NCBI GenBank assembly: GCA_015060925.1
Contig: SUXM01000016.1
Coordinates: forward strand, 1-59,726
Source of the DNA: Parabacteroides distasonis
GTDB taxonomy: Bacteria; Bacteroidota; Bacteroidia; Bacteroidales; Tannerellaceae
Length of the DNA: 59,726 nt
Direction of reading: 5' to 3'
The notes below the pieces were generated by a model. That model did no database searches. It was not told the origin of the DNA and saw only the letters and a program-made list of their open reading frames with translations. Of this stretch, positions 45,721 to 55,502 are shown one piece after another (within the stretch, counting starts at the first letter, position 1; every line of letters begins with the position of its first letter). A program made the position numbers and the translations under genes.

Positions 45721-46504
45721 ATAACCCTTTGGATTTGGCTTCGTCCCAAATCTGATCCATTTCTTCTAATGACATATCCTTCAATGATTTTCCCTTTTTG
45801 ATGGTATGCTCTTCCAAGTAATTGAAGCGGCGGATGAACTTTTGGTTGGTACGTTCCAAAGCATTATCCGGATTGATCTTGTAAAGACGGGCTGCATTGA
45901 TCAGACTGAAGAACAGATCTCCAAACTCCGCTTCCATTTTGTCGGCATCCATCTTGTCGATTTCTGTTTTTAATTCAGTAAATTCTTCATGGACTTTATC
46001 CCATACTTGCTCCCGTTGTTCCCAGTCAAAACCGACATTCCGGGCTTTATCCTGGATGCGGTGAGCTTTGACGATGGAAGGAAGTGAAGAGGGGACACCT
46101 TCCAGCACCGTTTTGTTTCCTCCTTTTTCTTTTAGTTTGAGTTGTTCCCAGCTCTGTTCCACTTTGCCTGCTGTTTCCGCCTTTGCATCTCCAAATACAT
46201 GGGGGTGGCGGTAGATCAGCTTTTGGCAAAGGCTGTCACATACCTCTTTGATGTCAAATGCCTCTTTCTCTTCTCCTATTTTGGCATAGAAAACAATGTG
46301 TAAAAGCAGGTCTCCCAATTCTTTTTTGATGTTATAATTGTCATTTTTCATGATGGCATCGCATAGTTCGTAGGTCTCTTCAATGGTATTGGAACGAAGA
46401 CTCTCATTGGTCTGTTTGCGATCCCACGGGCACTTCTCGCGTAGTTCATCCATTACATCAAGGAGTTTGCCGAATGCCTCTATTTTTTCTTCTCTTGTTG
46501 CCAT
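45719..46504 (-). CDS. mazG: nucleoside triphosphate pyrophosphohydrolase
   Basis: This 261-residue, two-domain MazG splits NTPs and dNTPs to NMPs and PPi, cleaning abnormal nucleotides from the pool. The N-terminal MazG core CPWDRKQTNESLRSNTIEET and ELGDLLLHIVFYAKI gives the acidic metal site. The second domain has FEWEQ-like and EFGDLFFSLINAARLY segments. The length matches the E. coli type. It is not a toxin-antitoxin partner, as there is no mazF nearby. Confidence 0.93.
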   Translation of the reverse strand: MATREEKIEAFGKLLDVMDELREKCPWDRKQTNESLRSNTIEETYELCDAIMKNDNYNIKKELGDLLLHIVFYAKIGEEKEAFDIKEVCDSLCQKLIYRHPHVFGDAKAETAGKVEQSWEQLKLKEKGGNKTVLEGVPSSLPSIVKAHRIQDKARNVGFDWEQREQVWDKVHEEFTELKTEIDKMDADKMEAEFGDLFFSLINAARLYKINPDNALERTNQKFIRRFNYLEEHTIKKGKSLKDMSLEEMDQIWDEAKSKGL

Positions 46505-46534
46505 GTCGTTTATTTTAAATGATGATAAAAGAAA

Positions 46535-46581
46535 GTGTCAATATGCCAAGACCTTTGCTTTGGAGGATGGCATATTGACAC
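46535..46581 (-). terminator. dsbD terminator
   Basis: GTGTCAATATGCCA (46535-46548) and TGGCATATTGACAC (46568-46581) form a perfect 14-bp stem. A T-rich tract follows on the minus strand. Confidence 0.85.
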
Positions 46582-46602
46582 ATAGTCTATTGGTGAATCA
46601 AT

Positions 46603-48660
46603 TTATTTCTGTTCTTTAAATACTTTCAATCCATTTTGTAGGAACTGAATGTATTGAGGGACATCTTCGTTGAATGCGTAAGATGGGCCGAGAGGTTCAC
46701 CCTCTTCGTTTAACAAAACATAGAACGGCTGTGCATTTGCGCCGAATTTGCTTCGTTGCAAGTAGCTCCATTTATCCCCGATTGTTTTTAATTTACGGGT
46801 CTTGCCATGCTCTTCGATGGTGATCGGTTGTGGCAATTTGGTCTTGTCGTCCACGATAAGTGTGATAAGCACATAATCATTTTCCAAGATCTGTTTGACT
46901 TTCGGATCTGTCCAAACAGATGCCTCCATCTTACGGCAGTTGACACATCCGAATCCGGAGAAGTCGATGATGACCGGTTTGTTTACCTTCTTGGCGTATG
47001 CCATACCGGCTTCATAATCATCAAAAGTGGCATGAACTTCGCTGTCATACAGATTGAAATCCTGCGTATATAAAGGAGGAGCGAAAGCACTGATCGCCTT
47101 CAAAGGAGCACCCCAAAGTCCCGGTATCATGTAGATGGCAAAGCTGAAAGAGATGATTGCCATGAACAGGCGAGGAACTGAAACGTATGGCAGGTCGCTG
47201 TCATGTGCAAATTTAATCTTACCTAACAGATAACATCCCAATAATGCAAAAATAGCAATCCATAGAACGATGAATACCTCACGGTCTAACAGACGCCAAC
47301 CGTAAGCCAAGTCGGCAACCGAAAGGAATTTAAGAGCCAATGCCAATTCCAAGAAACCCAATACCACTTTGACAGAGTTCAACCAGCCTCCTGATTTAGG
47401 CATACTTTGTAGCATATTCGGGAAGATGGCGAAAAGACTGAACGGGATAGATAGAGCCAAAGCAAAGCCAAACATACCGATAGCCGGTCCGACTGCTGTT
47501 CCCATAGAGGCAGCTTGAACCAAAAGTGTTCCGATAATCGGGCCTGTACAAGAGAAAGATACCAATACCAAAGTAAATGACATGAAGAAGATACTGATGA
47601 TACCGGTTGTAGAATCCGCTTTTGTATCCAACTTATTCGTCCAAGAAGAGGGTAATACCATTTCAAAAGCACCGAAGAATGAGATGGCGAATACAACCAA
47701 CAATAAGAAGAAGATGATATTGAAGATTGCATTCGTGGAAAGGTCATTCAGCGCACTTGCACCGAATATACCGGTGATCAATAATCCCATAACCAAATAG
47801 ATGACGATGATAGAAACACCGTATGTCATTGCATCGCGAATGGCTTTTTTACGATCTTTGGTACGTTTCAAGAAGAAGCTGACGGTCATCGGAATCATCG
47901 GCCATACGCATGGAGTCAATAAGGCTACCAAACCACCCAAGAAACCGGCAAAGAAGATAAATAACCAAGAGGTATCAGTTGCTGTAACGGTTGTGTCACC
48001 AAAAGCTTTCAACTTGTCAATGACCGGTGTCCATAGGTCTGAACGATTAGTCAATTCACCGGATACGATGGCAGGAGTGCTGGCCGCCTTCTCTGTATGT
48101 ATTTTTTCAGGAGTAGAGGCAGTTGGAACTTCCTTGTTTTCAGCCAAAGCTTCTTCTGTTGCAACTGGTTCAGGGGTGTTGGTCGTTACTGCTGTTGTTG
48201 CACTTATTTGGCTCTTGTTGAATGCAAACTCTACACGCTCAGGAGGGAGGCAGGTCTCGTCGTTGCAAGCCATAAACTCCACTTCACCGGCTGCCTCAAA
48301 CTTGGCAGGATCAGTTACCTTAATCTTTTGGGTGAAGGATACGGTTCCCGGATACCATCGTAACTCCATGGCAAACAGTTCGTCATACACGACAGTCGGT
48401 TTGATGGAAGAGATAGGTTTGCCTACAAGTTCAGCACCTTTTAAAGTCTCAAAGTTAAAAGAGGTAGAGACTGGGCCGCCTTCCGGCAGATTCTGGTCAT
48501 ACAGATGCCAACCCTCCTCTGCTGTTGCAGTAAAAACAATCGATTTCTCAGCCGTGTTGGAATCGTCTAACTTGAACGTCCATGTGACCGGCTGGTGGAT
48601 TTGTGCCTGTATGCCGATTGCGACAAGAACAAGCGTCAAGATACTAATTAACTTCTTCAT
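46603..48660 (-). CDS. dsbD: thiol:disulfide interchange protein DsbD
   Basis: This 685-residue inner-membrane protein carries electrons from cytoplasmic thioredoxin to periplasmic thiols. It has a signal peptide ending IGIQAQ, an N-terminal immunoglobulin-like alpha domain with the redox pair ACNDETC, then about eight TM helices (about 225-500; TM cysteines in LLTPCVW and SFSCTGP), and a C-terminal thioredoxin-like domain with CVNC in FGCVNCRK. It lies 3 nt after an RluA-type gene and is co-transcribed with it. Confidence 0.92.
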   Translation of the reverse strand: MKKLISILTLVLVAIGIQAQIHQPVTWTFKLDDSNTAEKSIVFTATAEEGWHLYDQNLPEGGPVSTSFNFETLKGAELVGKPISSIKPTVVYDELFAMELRWYPGTVSFTQKIKVTDPAKFEAAGEVEFMACNDETCLPPERVEFAFNKSQISATTAVTTNTPEPVATEEALAENKEVPTASTPEKIHTEKAASTPAIVSGELTNRSDLWTPVIDKLKAFGDTTVTATDTSWLFIFFAGFLGGLVALLTPCVWPMIPMTVSFFLKRTKDRKKAIRDAMTYGVSIIVIYLVMGLLITGIFGASALNDLSTNAIFNIIFFLLLVVFAISFFGAFEMVLPSSWTNKLDTKADSTTGIISIFFMSFTLVLVSFSCTGPIIGTLLVQAASMGTAVGPAIGMFGFALALSIPFSLFAIFPNMLQSMPKSGGWLNSVKVVLGFLELALALKFLSVADLAYGWRLLDREVFIVLWIAIFALLGCYLLGKIKFAHDSDLPYVSVPRLFMAIISFSFAIYMIPGLWGAPLKAISAFAPPLYTQDFNLYDSEVHATFDDYEAGMAYAKKVNKPVIIDFSGFGCVNCRKMEASVWTDPKVKQILENDYVLITLIVDDKTKLPQPITIEEHGKTRKLKTIGDKWSYLQRSKFGANAQPFYVLLNEEGEPLGPSYAFNEDVPQYIQFLQNGLKVFKEQK

Positions 48661-48663
48661 ATA

Positions 48664-49587
48664 TTATCTGTTTTTTCTATTTGCTACTGAAGTGAATTTG
48701 TCCGGTATGCGTGTCTCGAAGCGCATCTCTTCGCCGGTGGTCGGATGGATGAAGAACAGCCGTTGTGCATGAAGCATCAAACGGCCTGCGGGGTCAGTCT
48801 CCGCACCATACTTGTAATCACCGGCTATCGAATGGCCGATGGATTGCATCTGCACACGAATCTGGTTACGGCGTCCGGTCTCTAAGTCCAATGCCAAAAG
48901 CGAGTAGGCGCCGTTGCTTGATAACACCTGGTAACGGGTGATCGACTCTTTTCCATCTCCTTCGGTGGTTACATAAACTTGCATGTGTTCGTTCTCAACT
49001 AAATTGGAGACAAGCAGATCTGAATCCTTTTCGGGTCTGCCCTCCACTACTGCCACATAGGTACGGGCGGTAATAGCAGTGTTCCAATTGTTTTGTAATG
49101 CTTTTTGTACCTCCGGGTTCTTGGCGAACATCATCAACCCCGACGTATCCCGGTCCAATCGATGAAGCAGGAATATCTTGTTGCGAGGATTGGTCTTCTT
49201 GACATAGTCGCTGAGCAGGTGGTAGGCTGTACGTTCTCTGACCCGTTTGTTTGCTACGGAAAGTAATCCCTCCTTCTTGTTGACAACAATAAGGTCATCA
49301 TCTTCCCAAATGATGGTCAAAAGCGGATTGTTGAATTCCACTTTCCCTCGTTCATAGCTGATCAGCACCTCATCACCCGGTTCGAGCGGGGTATTGAACT
49401 GGGAAGTAGCCCTTCCGTTCACATAAATCTGTCCGCGGGAAAGCAAAGCTTTTACGGAACTTTTACTCTGTTGGTTTAAAATACTGAAAAGAAAAGGGAG
49501 CAATGTGTTTGCCTCTTTCACTGTAAGTTTTCTGCCGCGAGGAGCTGTGTTTTTTCCGGCTCCTCCATATACTGTTTGTTTCGTCAT
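48664..49587 (-). CDS. RluA-family RNA pseudouridine synthase
   Basis: This 307-residue cytoplasmic enzyme isomerises uridine to pseudouridine in rRNA or tRNA. It has an N-terminal S4 RNA-binding domain (VKALLSRGQIYVNGRAT), then the catalytic segment HRLDRDTSGLMMFAKN, whose second D is the nucleophile. The GRRNQIRVQMQSIGH and YGA motifs follow. The target site (RluA, RluC or RluD type) is not decided. It is first in an operon with dsbD, with a -7 element at 49611-49618. Confidence 0.9.
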   Translation of the reverse strand: MTKQTVYGGAGKNTAPRGRKLTVKEANTLLPFLFSILNQQSKSSVKALLSRGQIYVNGRATSQFNTPLEPGDEVLISYERGKVEFNNPLLTIIWEDDDLIVVNKKEGLLSVANKRVRERTAYHLLSDYVKKTNPRNKIFLLHRLDRDTSGLMMFAKNPEVQKALQNNWNTAITARTYVAVVEGRPEKDSDLLVSNLVENEHMQVYVTTEGDGKESITRYQVLSSNGAYSLLALDLETGRRNQIRVQMQSIGHSIAGDYKYGAETDPAGRLMLHAQRLFFIHPTTGEEMRFETRIPDKFTSVANRKNR

Positions 49588-49610
49588 ATCCTAATATTAT
49601 ATATAGTTTA

Positions 49611-49618
49611 CAAAGATA
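49611..49618 (-). promoter_or_regulatory. rluA-type/dsbD promoter -7 element
   Basis: TATCTTTG on the minus strand matches TAnnTTTG, 24 nt before the start. Confidence 0.5.
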
Positions 49619-49680
49619 TTGGCTTTCAATCAATAGTGCAAGTGAAAAACTCCATTTTAAGATTCCTTTTTCTTATTCCG

Positions 49681-49741
49681 AATTACCTCCGATGTATTTC
49701 AGATTACATCGGAGGTAATTGACAATTACATCGGAGGTAAT
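49681..49741. repeat. palindrome cluster (TTACATCGGAGGTAAT units)
   Basis: AATTACCTCCGATGTA (49681-49696) is a perfect inverted match to TACATCGGAGGTAATT (49705-49720). A third copy, TTACATCGGAGGTAAT, follows directly at 49726-49741. The core resembles the cluster at 14228-14298; both sit in divergent spacers. Confidence 0.8.
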
Positions 49742-49806
49742 GGAGGGGTACATTAATATACTGTTAATTTTGAAAATCCAGATTTCTCTATTCGAGTATT
49801 TTACGC

Positions 49807-49814
49807 TATATTTG
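49807..49814 (+). promoter_or_regulatory. valS promoter -7 element
   Basis: TATATTTG matches TAnnTTTG, about 42 nt before the valS ATG. Confidence 0.5.
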
Positions 49815-49855
49815 CCCGTTAAAAATAATGTAGATAAAATAAGAACGAAATAGAT

Positions 49856-52483
49856 ATGGAAATTGCAAGTAAGTACAACCCCGCTGATGTTGAGGGGAAG
49901 TGGTATCAGTATTGGTTAGACAATGGACTTTTTAAGTCGAAACCCGACGGTCGTGAACCCTACACAGTCGTTATTCCTCCACCTAATGTGACAGGTGTAC
50001 TTCACATGGGACACATGCTTAACAATACCATTCAGGATATTTTAGTTCGTAGGGCACGTATGCAAGGTAAAAATGCTTGTTGGGTACCGGGTACTGACCA
50101 TGCTTCTATTGCTACGGAAGCAAAGGTTGTTAACCGTTTGGCTCAACAGGGCATCAAGAAAACAGATCTTACTCGTGAAGAATTTTTGAAACATGCGTGG
50201 GAATGGAAAGAAGAACATGGTGGTATCATCCTAAAACAGTTGCGCAAGTTAGGTGCTTCTTGTGATTGGGATCGCACAGCATTTACCATGGATGAACTTC
50301 GTTCGGAAAGTGTAATCAGGGTGTTTGTAGACCTATATAAGAAAGGGTTGATTTACCGTGGTGTACGAATGGTGAACTGGGATCCAAAGGCTTTGACAGC
50401 TCTTTCAGATGAAGAGGTTATTTATAAAGAAGAACATAGCAAATTGTTCTACTTACGTTATAAAGTTGAAGGAGATCCGGAAGGACGTTATGCGGTGGTG
50501 GCTACTACTCGCCCGGAAACAATCATGGGAGATACTGCAATGTGTATCAATCCGAACGACCCGAAGAACACTTGGTTGAAGGGTAAGAAGGTGATTGTTC
50601 CGTTGGTGAATCGTGCGATTCCTGTAATCGAAGATGATTATGTGGATATTGAGTTTGGTACAGGTTGTTTAAAGGTGACTCCGGCGCATGATGTGAATGA
50701 CTACATGTTGGGTGAAAAATACAATTTGCTTTCGATAGATATCTTTAACGATAACGGAACAATCAGCGAAGCCGGTGGTTTGTATGTTGGTATGGATCGT
50801 TTTGATGTACGCGAACAGATTGAAAAAGATTTGGCAGCTGCTGATTTGTTGGAAAAGGTTGAAGCTTACGAAAATAAGGTGGGTTTTTCTGAACGTACCA
50901 ATGTGGCAATTGAACCGAAATTGTCTATGCAGTGGTTCTTGAAGATGGAACATTTGGCTCAGATTGCATTGGAGCCGGTAATGAAAGATGATATTAAATT
51001 CTATCCTGCTAAGTTTAAGAATACATATCGCCATTGGATGGAAAATATCAAGGATTGGTGTATCAGCCGTCAATTATGGTGGGGACATCGAATTCCTGCT
51101 TATTTCTTACCGGAAGGTGGATATGTAGTGGCTGAAACTGCAGAGAAAGCCTTGGAAATGGCGAAAGAAAAGACCGGTAATGCTTCTTTGACAATGGCTG
51201 ATTTGCGTCAAGATGAAGATGTATTGGATACATGGTTTTCTTCTTGGTTGTGGCCGGTTTCTTTGTTTAATGGTATCAATGATCCGGATAATGAAGAGAT
51301 CAACTACTATTATCCGACGAGTGATTTGGTGACAGGCCCGGATATCATCTTCTTCTGGGTGGCTCGTATGATCATGGCCGGTTATGAATATCGTGGAAAC
51401 ATGCCGTTTAAGAATGTTTATTTTACCGGTATCGTACGTGATAAGTTGGGTCGTAAGATGTCCAAGTCGTTAGGTAATTCTCCGGATCCATTGGAATTGA
51501 TTGAGAAGTATGGTGCGGATGGTGTACGTATGGGATTGATGATGGCTGCTCCTGCCGGTAATGATATTCCTTTTGATGATGCGTTGTGTGAACAAGGACG
51601 TAACTTTAATAATAAAATCTGGAATGCTTTTCGATTGATCAAAGGTTGGGAAGTTGATGAAACGATTACACAACCGGAAGCTTCTGCAACAGCTGTGAAG
51701 TGGTTTAAGATGCAATTGGATAAGACGATTGCTGAAATGGATGATTTATTCAGTAAGTATCGTTTGAGTGAGGCTATGACAGCTGTCTATAAACTTTTCT
51801 GGGATGAGTTCTCTTCTTGGTATTTGGAAATGATTAAGCCGGGTTATCAACAACCTGTTGATAAGTCAACCTATTTATCAACACTTGGATTTTTCGATGT
51901 CTTGTTGCGCTTGTTGCATCCATTTATGCCGTTTATTACTGAGGAGTTATGGCAGGCATTGGAACCACGTAAAAAGGGTGAAAGTTTGATGGTCGCTTTG
52001 ATCCCGGAAGTGACATCTGTTGATAACTTTTATTTGGAAGGATTTGAAATCGTGAAAGAAATTGTCGGCGGTGTTCGTACAATTCGTCTTCAGAAAAATA
52101 TCCCGAATAAGGAAACTTTGGAATTACAAGTGTTGGGTGAGCATAATGACTCGTTTAACGCGGTAATTACTAAAATGTGTAACCTCTCTTCTTTGACTAA
52201 GACTGAGGAAAAGGCTGCCGGTTCTGCCTCTTTCTTGGTGCGTACTACTGAATATGCTGTTCCTTTAGGAAATATGATTAATGTGGAAGAGGAGTTGGCT
52301 AAATTACAGGAAGAGTTGAAATATCAACAAGGTTTCTTGGCTTCAGTTTTGAAGAAGTTAAGCAATGAAAATTTTGTAAGCAAAGCTCCGGCCAAAGTAA
52401 TCGAGATGGAACGTAAAAAACAAGCTGATGCTGAAAGTAAGATCAAATCAATTGAAGAAAGTATTGCAGCGTTGAAAAAGTGA
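49856..52483 (+). CDS. valS: valyl-tRNA synthetase
   Basis: This 875-residue class I synthetase charges tRNA-Val and edits mis-charged threonine. The HIGH-like motif is HMGH, in [13 protein letters not shown] near residue 50; KMSKS is in [14 protein letters not shown] near 540. The CP1 editing domain contains [16 protein letters not shown]-terminal coiled coil ([17 protein letters not shown] and on) is typical of ValS. A divergent palindrome cluster lies upstream. Confidence 0.97.
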   Translation: MEIASKYNPADVEGKWYQYWLDNGLFKSKPDGREPYTVVIPPPNVTGVLHMGHMLNNTIQDILVRRARMQGKNACWVPGTDHASIATEAKVVNRLAQQGIKKTDLTREEFLKHAWEWKEEHGGIILKQLRKLGASCDWDRTAFTMDELRSESVIRVFVDLYKKGLIYRGVRMVNWDPKALTALSDEEVIYKEEHSKLFYLRYKVEGDPEGRYAVVATTRPETIMGDTAMCINPNDPKNTWLKGKKVIVPLVNRAIPVIEDDYVDIEFGTGCLKVTPAHDVNDYMLGEKYNLLSIDIFNDNGTISEAGGLYVGMDRFDVREQIEKDLAAADLLEKVEAYENKVGFSERTNVAIEPKLSMQWFLKMEHLAQIALEPVMKDDIKFYPAKFKNTYRHWMENIKDWCISRQLWWGHRIPAYFLPEGGYVVAETAEKALEMAKEKTGNASLTMADLRQDEDVLDTWFSSWLWPVSLFNGINDPDNEEINYYYPTSDLVTGPDIIFFWVARMIMAGYEYRGNMPFKNVYFTGIVRDKLGRKMSKSLGNSPDPLELIEKYGADGVRMGLMMAAPAGNDIPFDDALCEQGRNFNNKIWNAFRLIKGWEVDETITQPEASATAVKWFKMQLDKTIAEMDDLFSKYRLSEAMTAVYKLFWDEFSSWYLEMIKPGYQQPVDKSTYLSTLGFFDVLLRLLHPFMPFITEELWQALEPRKKGESLMVALIPEVTSVDNFYLEGFEIVKEIVGGVRTIRLQKNIPNKETLELQVLGEHNDSFNAVITKMCNLSSLTKTEEKAAGSASFLVRTTEYAVPLGNMINVEEELAKLQEELKYQQGFLASVLKKLSNENFVSKAPAKVIEMERKKQADAESKIKSIEESIAALKK

Positions 52484-52515
52484 TCTTTAAAGTAAGGCGA
52501 TAATTCAATTTAGAA

Positions 52516-52558
52516 AAAAGATGTTTGTCCTAAAAGAGTAGGATAAACATCTTTTTTT
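52516..52558 (+). terminator. valS terminator
   Basis: AAAGATGTTTGTCCT and AGGATAAACATCTTT form a stem of about 15 bp with a wobble, followed by a T-run. Confidence 0.92.
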
Positions 52559-52592
52559 CTTTATAGCTTGTGTTGGGCTCATTAAAAAAGTC

Positions 52593-52600
52593 TATATTTG
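52593..52600 (+). promoter_or_regulatory. promoter -7 element of the 52631-55047 genes
   Basis: TATATTTG matches TAnnTTTG, 31 nt before the ATG; the TTG at 52573-52575 is a weak -33 candidate (17-nt spacer). Confidence 0.5.
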
Positions 52601-52630
52601 TAGAAAATAGCTTATAACGAATAGAATATC

Positions 52631-53479
52631 ATGGAAAAATCGAGAAGAAATTTTTTTAAGACGAGTTTGGCAGGCATGGCCTTTATGGGTACGGTAGGAA
52701 TAAGTAATGCTGGATGTACGGTTGCTTCTCCTGTTAAAGATAAACCTGTAAATCCTTTTCATTTAGGAATGGCAGGTTATACGTTTGTGAATTTTGATTT
52801 GGAAACGACATTAAAGACTTTGCAACGTTTAGATGTTCATTACCTTTGTATAAAAGACTTTCATTTGCCATTCGATAGTACAGATGAGCAAATTAAAGCT
52901 TTTCATGAAAAATGCGCCTCTTATGGTGTGACGGGGTATGCTGTTGGTCCTATCTACATGAAAACAGAAGAGGCTATTGATAAAGGTTTTGAGTATGCCA
53001 AAAGAGTAGGGGTAAAAACCATTGTTGGGGTTCCCAATTATGAACTTCTTCCTTATGTGGATAAGAAAGTCAAAGAATATGGTTTCAATTATGCCATCCA
53101 TTTGCATGGACCTGATATTGAATTATTCCCGGATGCTACAGATGCATGGGAACATACGAAAGATTTAGATCCTCGTATTGGTATGTGTTTGGATATTGGT
53201 CATGATTTGCGTAACGGTTGTGATCCGGTAGCTGATTTGAAAAAATATCATACGCGTGTGTTTGATATGCATATCAAAGATGTGACGGAGGCTTCTAAAG
53301 CAGGTAAGGGTATAGAAATAGGACGTGGAAAGATTGATTTCCCAGCATTGGTTCGTATGATGCGTGAAGTGAACTATACCGGTGTGTGTAGTTTGGAATT
53401 TGAGAAGGATATGAAAGATCCATTTTTAGGAATTGCTGAATCTATCGGTTATTTCAAAGCAGTGAGTGAACTTGCGTAA
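52631..53479 (+). CDS. Tat-exported sugar-phosphate isomerase/epimerase-like TIM barrel
   Basis: This 282-residue protein begins with a twin-arginine signal (SRRNFFKTSLAG). A cysteine at 29 (NAGC) could be a lipidation site. The rest is an AP-endonuclease-2/xylose-isomerase-like TIM barrel. The metal-site segments include YAIHLHGPD, GMCLDIGHD, VFDMHIKDV and CSLEFEKD. Many Bacteroidetes genomes hold such exported barrels with unknown sugar substrates. The next gene starts 5 nt after its stop. Confidence 0.82.
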   Translation: MEKSRRNFFKTSLAGMAFMGTVGISNAGCTVASPVKDKPVNPFHLGMAGYTFVNFDLETTLKTLQRLDVHYLCIKDFHLPFDSTDEQIKAFHEKCASYGVTGYAVGPIYMKTEEAIDKGFEYAKRVGVKTIVGVPNYELLPYVDKKVKEYGFNYAIHLHGPDIELFPDATDAWEHTKDLDPRIGMCLDIGHDLRNGCDPVADLKKYHTRVFDMHIKDVTEASKAGKGIEIGRGKIDFPALVRMMREVNYTGVCSLEFEKDMKDPFLGIAESIGYFKAVSELA

Positions 53480-53484
53480 AAAAA

Positions 53485-54522
53485 GTGATGAAGAAGAAGT
53501 TAGGATTGTGTTTATTTGTTGTATGGTTATTGTCTGCATGCAGTACAGTTGAGTATATAGGGATTGAAACCTTTAATCCGGCAGAGGTAACTTTTCCGAG
53601 GAATGTAAAGAAAGTGTTGATAGTGAACAATGCGTTACCTCAGCCAGATAGTCTTGGTTATATCTATAAACTGTATGGTGTTATTCAAGATACGGCTCGG
53701 ATAGATGCTGACAGTGCTTTGTTTGATGCTTGTCATTCGTTGGGAAAAACTATAGCGGAGGAGTCTTTCTTTAAAGATGTATTGCTGTTTCATGAAGGGA
53801 CACGGTTGGATACCCGTTATATGGATGATAATAAATTGACAGGAGCTAATGTCAATCGTTTATGCAGAGAGACCGGTACAGATGCTATCATTTCTTTTGA
53901 TCGTTTGCTCTTTAAAGTTGATAAGAATGTTTTTTCGTTATCCGGAGGGTATGTGGCAGGTGAGGTTCAAGTGCATGTAGAGGGTGTTATGCGTAGTTAT
54001 CTGCCTGGTCGAGAGAATCCGTTAGCTACTATATGTGTAGGTGATAGCCTGTTTTGGTCGGAAGGCGCAGAAAATATGACATTATTAGCACAATATTTGC
54101 CGACAGCTAATGAGGCTATACGTGCGGTGGCAGATTATATAGGAAATAAATTAGCTCCCAATTTTATCCCTCACTGGGATAAAGAAACTCGTTGGATTTA
54201 TAAGAGTGAGGGAGCTCGTTGGAAAGAAGCAACCGCTTATGCTATGTCTGATAATTGGGAACAGGCTGCTACTCGTTGGCAAATGATTTACGACACTTCT
54301 TCTAAATGGAAAGAACAAGCAAGGGCAGCTTCTAATTTAGCTCTGTATCATGAGATGAGGACTGAATTGGAAGAGGCGTATGACTGGGCATTGAAATCTT
54401 ATACGTTTTTCAAAGAGCATGTCGGAGAAGATGAGAGTCAGACTGGTATGCAACAGTTGTATGTTGATGCATTGCGAAAGCGTATTCAGTCAAATTTAAA
54501 ACTGAATACGCAATTTGAATAA
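53485..54522 (+). CDS. lipoprotein of unknown function (possibly DUF6340-like)
   Basis: This 345-residue protein has a lipobox LLSAC (C19). The opening EVTFPRNVKKVLIVNNALPQ and the helical C-terminal half recall a Bacteroidales lipoprotein family I know as DUF6340. That half contains a TPR-like pair (WEQAATRWQMIYDTSSKWKE, AYDWALKSYTFFKEHVG). I am not sure of the family number. It is co-transcribed with the Tat-exported TIM barrel, 5 nt upstream. No catalytic residues are recognised. Confidence 0.6.
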   Translation: MMKKKLGLCLFVVWLLSACSTVEYIGIETFNPAEVTFPRNVKKVLIVNNALPQPDSLGYIYKLYGVIQDTARIDADSALFDACHSLGKTIAEESFFKDVLLFHEGTRLDTRYMDDNKLTGANVNRLCRETGTDAIISFDRLLFKVDKNVFSLSGGYVAGEVQVHVEGVMRSYLPGRENPLATICVGDSLFWSEGAENMTLLAQYLPTANEAIRAVADYIGNKLAPNFIPHWDKETRWIYKSEGARWKEATAYAMSDNWEQAATRWQMIYDTSSKWKEQARAASNLALYHEMRTELEEAYDWALKSYTFFKEHVGEDESQTGMQQLYVDALRKRIQSNLKLNTQFE

Positions 54523-54585
54523 GAATCGTTCTTTTTCTCTGAATTATTATTATTTTTGGCGAACGTTTGAAAAAGTTTTAAGGAT

Positions 54586-55047
54586 ATGAGTGCAAATAAT
54601 GCAAAAGTTCAAGCTGTCATTGAGTCAACTTTTAATTTAGCTATAAAAAAGTTGGTAGCTAAGGATACAGGAAATAGCTATAGTGATTTATATGTACAGG
54701 TTGATGCAGAGAGTGGGGAATTACAAATCTATGACGAAAGCGAATCGTTGGTAGAGAAGACAATTATTTTTGATTGGGTAAATGCAAAGAATGATAATAA
54801 ACAGTTCATTCAACAGGTTATAGCTACATTGAAAGCGGTGTTAGCAGTGTTGGTTACAAAGAATGTTTTTGAGAACTCCTGTTTTTTGAAACCTTTTTCT
54901 GTTAGTTTGACAAATGATGATTTCTCTGTTATTGAAGAACTTCTTTTCTTGGATGATGAGAATCTGCTTTTGGATGATCCTTTGTTGAAAGATTTAGATG
55001 CTGATTTGGATGATTTCTTGACAAAACTTCTTTCAGATGTCAAATAA
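54586..55047 (+). CDS. small acidic protein of unknown function
   Basis: This 153-residue cytoplasmic protein is strongly acidic at its C-terminus (VIEELLFLDDENLLLDDPLLKDLDADLDDFL). It has no signal, TM helix or recognised domain. The N-terminal half is amphipathic and mixed alpha/beta. It follows the lipoprotein gene by 63 nt and may be in the same unit. The base composition and codon use look like the neighbours, so it is probably a native gene. Confidence 0.55.
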   Translation: MSANNAKVQAVIESTFNLAIKKLVAKDTGNSYSDLYVQVDAESGELQIYDESESLVEKTIIFDWVNAKNDNKQFIQQVIATLKAVLAVLVTKNVFENSCFLKPFSVSLTNDDFSVIEELLFLDDENLLLDDPLLKDLDADLDDFLTKLLSDVK

Positions 55048-55052
55048 CTTGT

Positions 55053-55061
55053 TAAATTTGC
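55053..55061 (+). promoter_or_regulatory. tRNA-Thr promoter -7 element
   Basis: TAAATTTGC followed by ACCCGCA is the same block as in the rRNA promoters. It lies about 23 nt before the tRNA and overlaps the region just after the acidic-protein stop. Confidence 0.6.
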
Positions 55062-55083
55062 ACCCGCATAAAAGAAAATTGTT

Positions 55084-55156
55084 GCCGAAATGGCTCAGTT
55101 GGTAGAGCAATTCATTCGTAATGAATAGGTCACGGGTTCGAGTCCCGTTTTCGGCT
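55084..55156 (+). tRNA. tRNA-Thr (anticodon CGU)
   Basis: This 73-nt cloverleaf has acceptor GCCGAAA/TTTCGGC, D-arm GCTC/GAGC, anticodon stem ATTCA/TGAAT with loop TTCGTAA (anticodon CGT), and T-arm ACGGG/CCCGT with TTCGAGT. It reads ACG codons. No CCA is encoded. Confidence 0.95.
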
Positions 55157-55166
55157 CTTTTTAAAG

Positions 55167-55201
55167 AAAGGCTGTCTCAAAATTGAAGTGGGATGGCCTT
55201 T
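55167..55201 (+). terminator. tRNA-Thr terminator
   Basis: AAAGGCTGTCTCA pairs with TGGGATGGCCTTT through three wobble pairs, followed by TAATTTTAAG. Confidence 0.6.
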
Positions 55202-55334
55202 AATTTTAAGACATTAACAGAATATTGCAAAGTCATGCGGGTTTTAAAGACAAACCTAACCTATAACATTGTTTACTTATATATCATTAAAAAATCAAGC
55301 ACTCCCCGTCCTCTTTTCTATAACAGTAAAATTG

Positions 55335-55368
55335 TTTGTAATATTATAAATAGATTGACTAAATTTGC
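55335..55368 (+). promoter_or_regulatory. promoter of the orphan lipoprotein gene
   Basis: TTTG (55335-55338), a 21-nt spacer and TAAATTTGC (55360-55368) form a clean Bacteroidetes promoter. It leaves a leader of about 130 nt. Confidence 0.65.
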
Positions 55369-55502
55369 GGAAACAAATGGGTATTAGTGGTTGTCTTTAA
55401 TGGGGCTGGCTACTTATAAATGCTAAAATGAGTTTATGGTATATCCAATAATGTAATAGGTTACTAATCTGAGAATTAACTATTAATTAATTTTTATATT
55501 TT

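Larger units (their letters stand above)
55157..55502. other. 346-nt spacer between tRNA-Thr and the orphan lipoprotein
   Basis: The spacer holds a terminator at 55167-55201 and a promoter at 55335-55368. The hairpin arm AAGGCTGTCTCAAAA looks like some IS ends, but no second end or transposase is present. I see no credible gene. Confidence 0.6.

Noticed and set aside
45719-46504. MazG as part of a toxin-antitoxin system
   Set aside because: No mazE or mazF gene lies nearby, and the two-domain length is that of the housekeeping enzyme.
47801-48772. Long 323-residue open frame opposite dsbD
   Set aside because: It is antisense to the clear DsbD reading frame and has a serine/valine-rich composition typical of a shadow frame.
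55193-55387. 64-residue open frame after tRNA-Thr
   Set aside because: It overlaps both the terminator arm and a promoter, has no family features or initiation context, and looks like chance.
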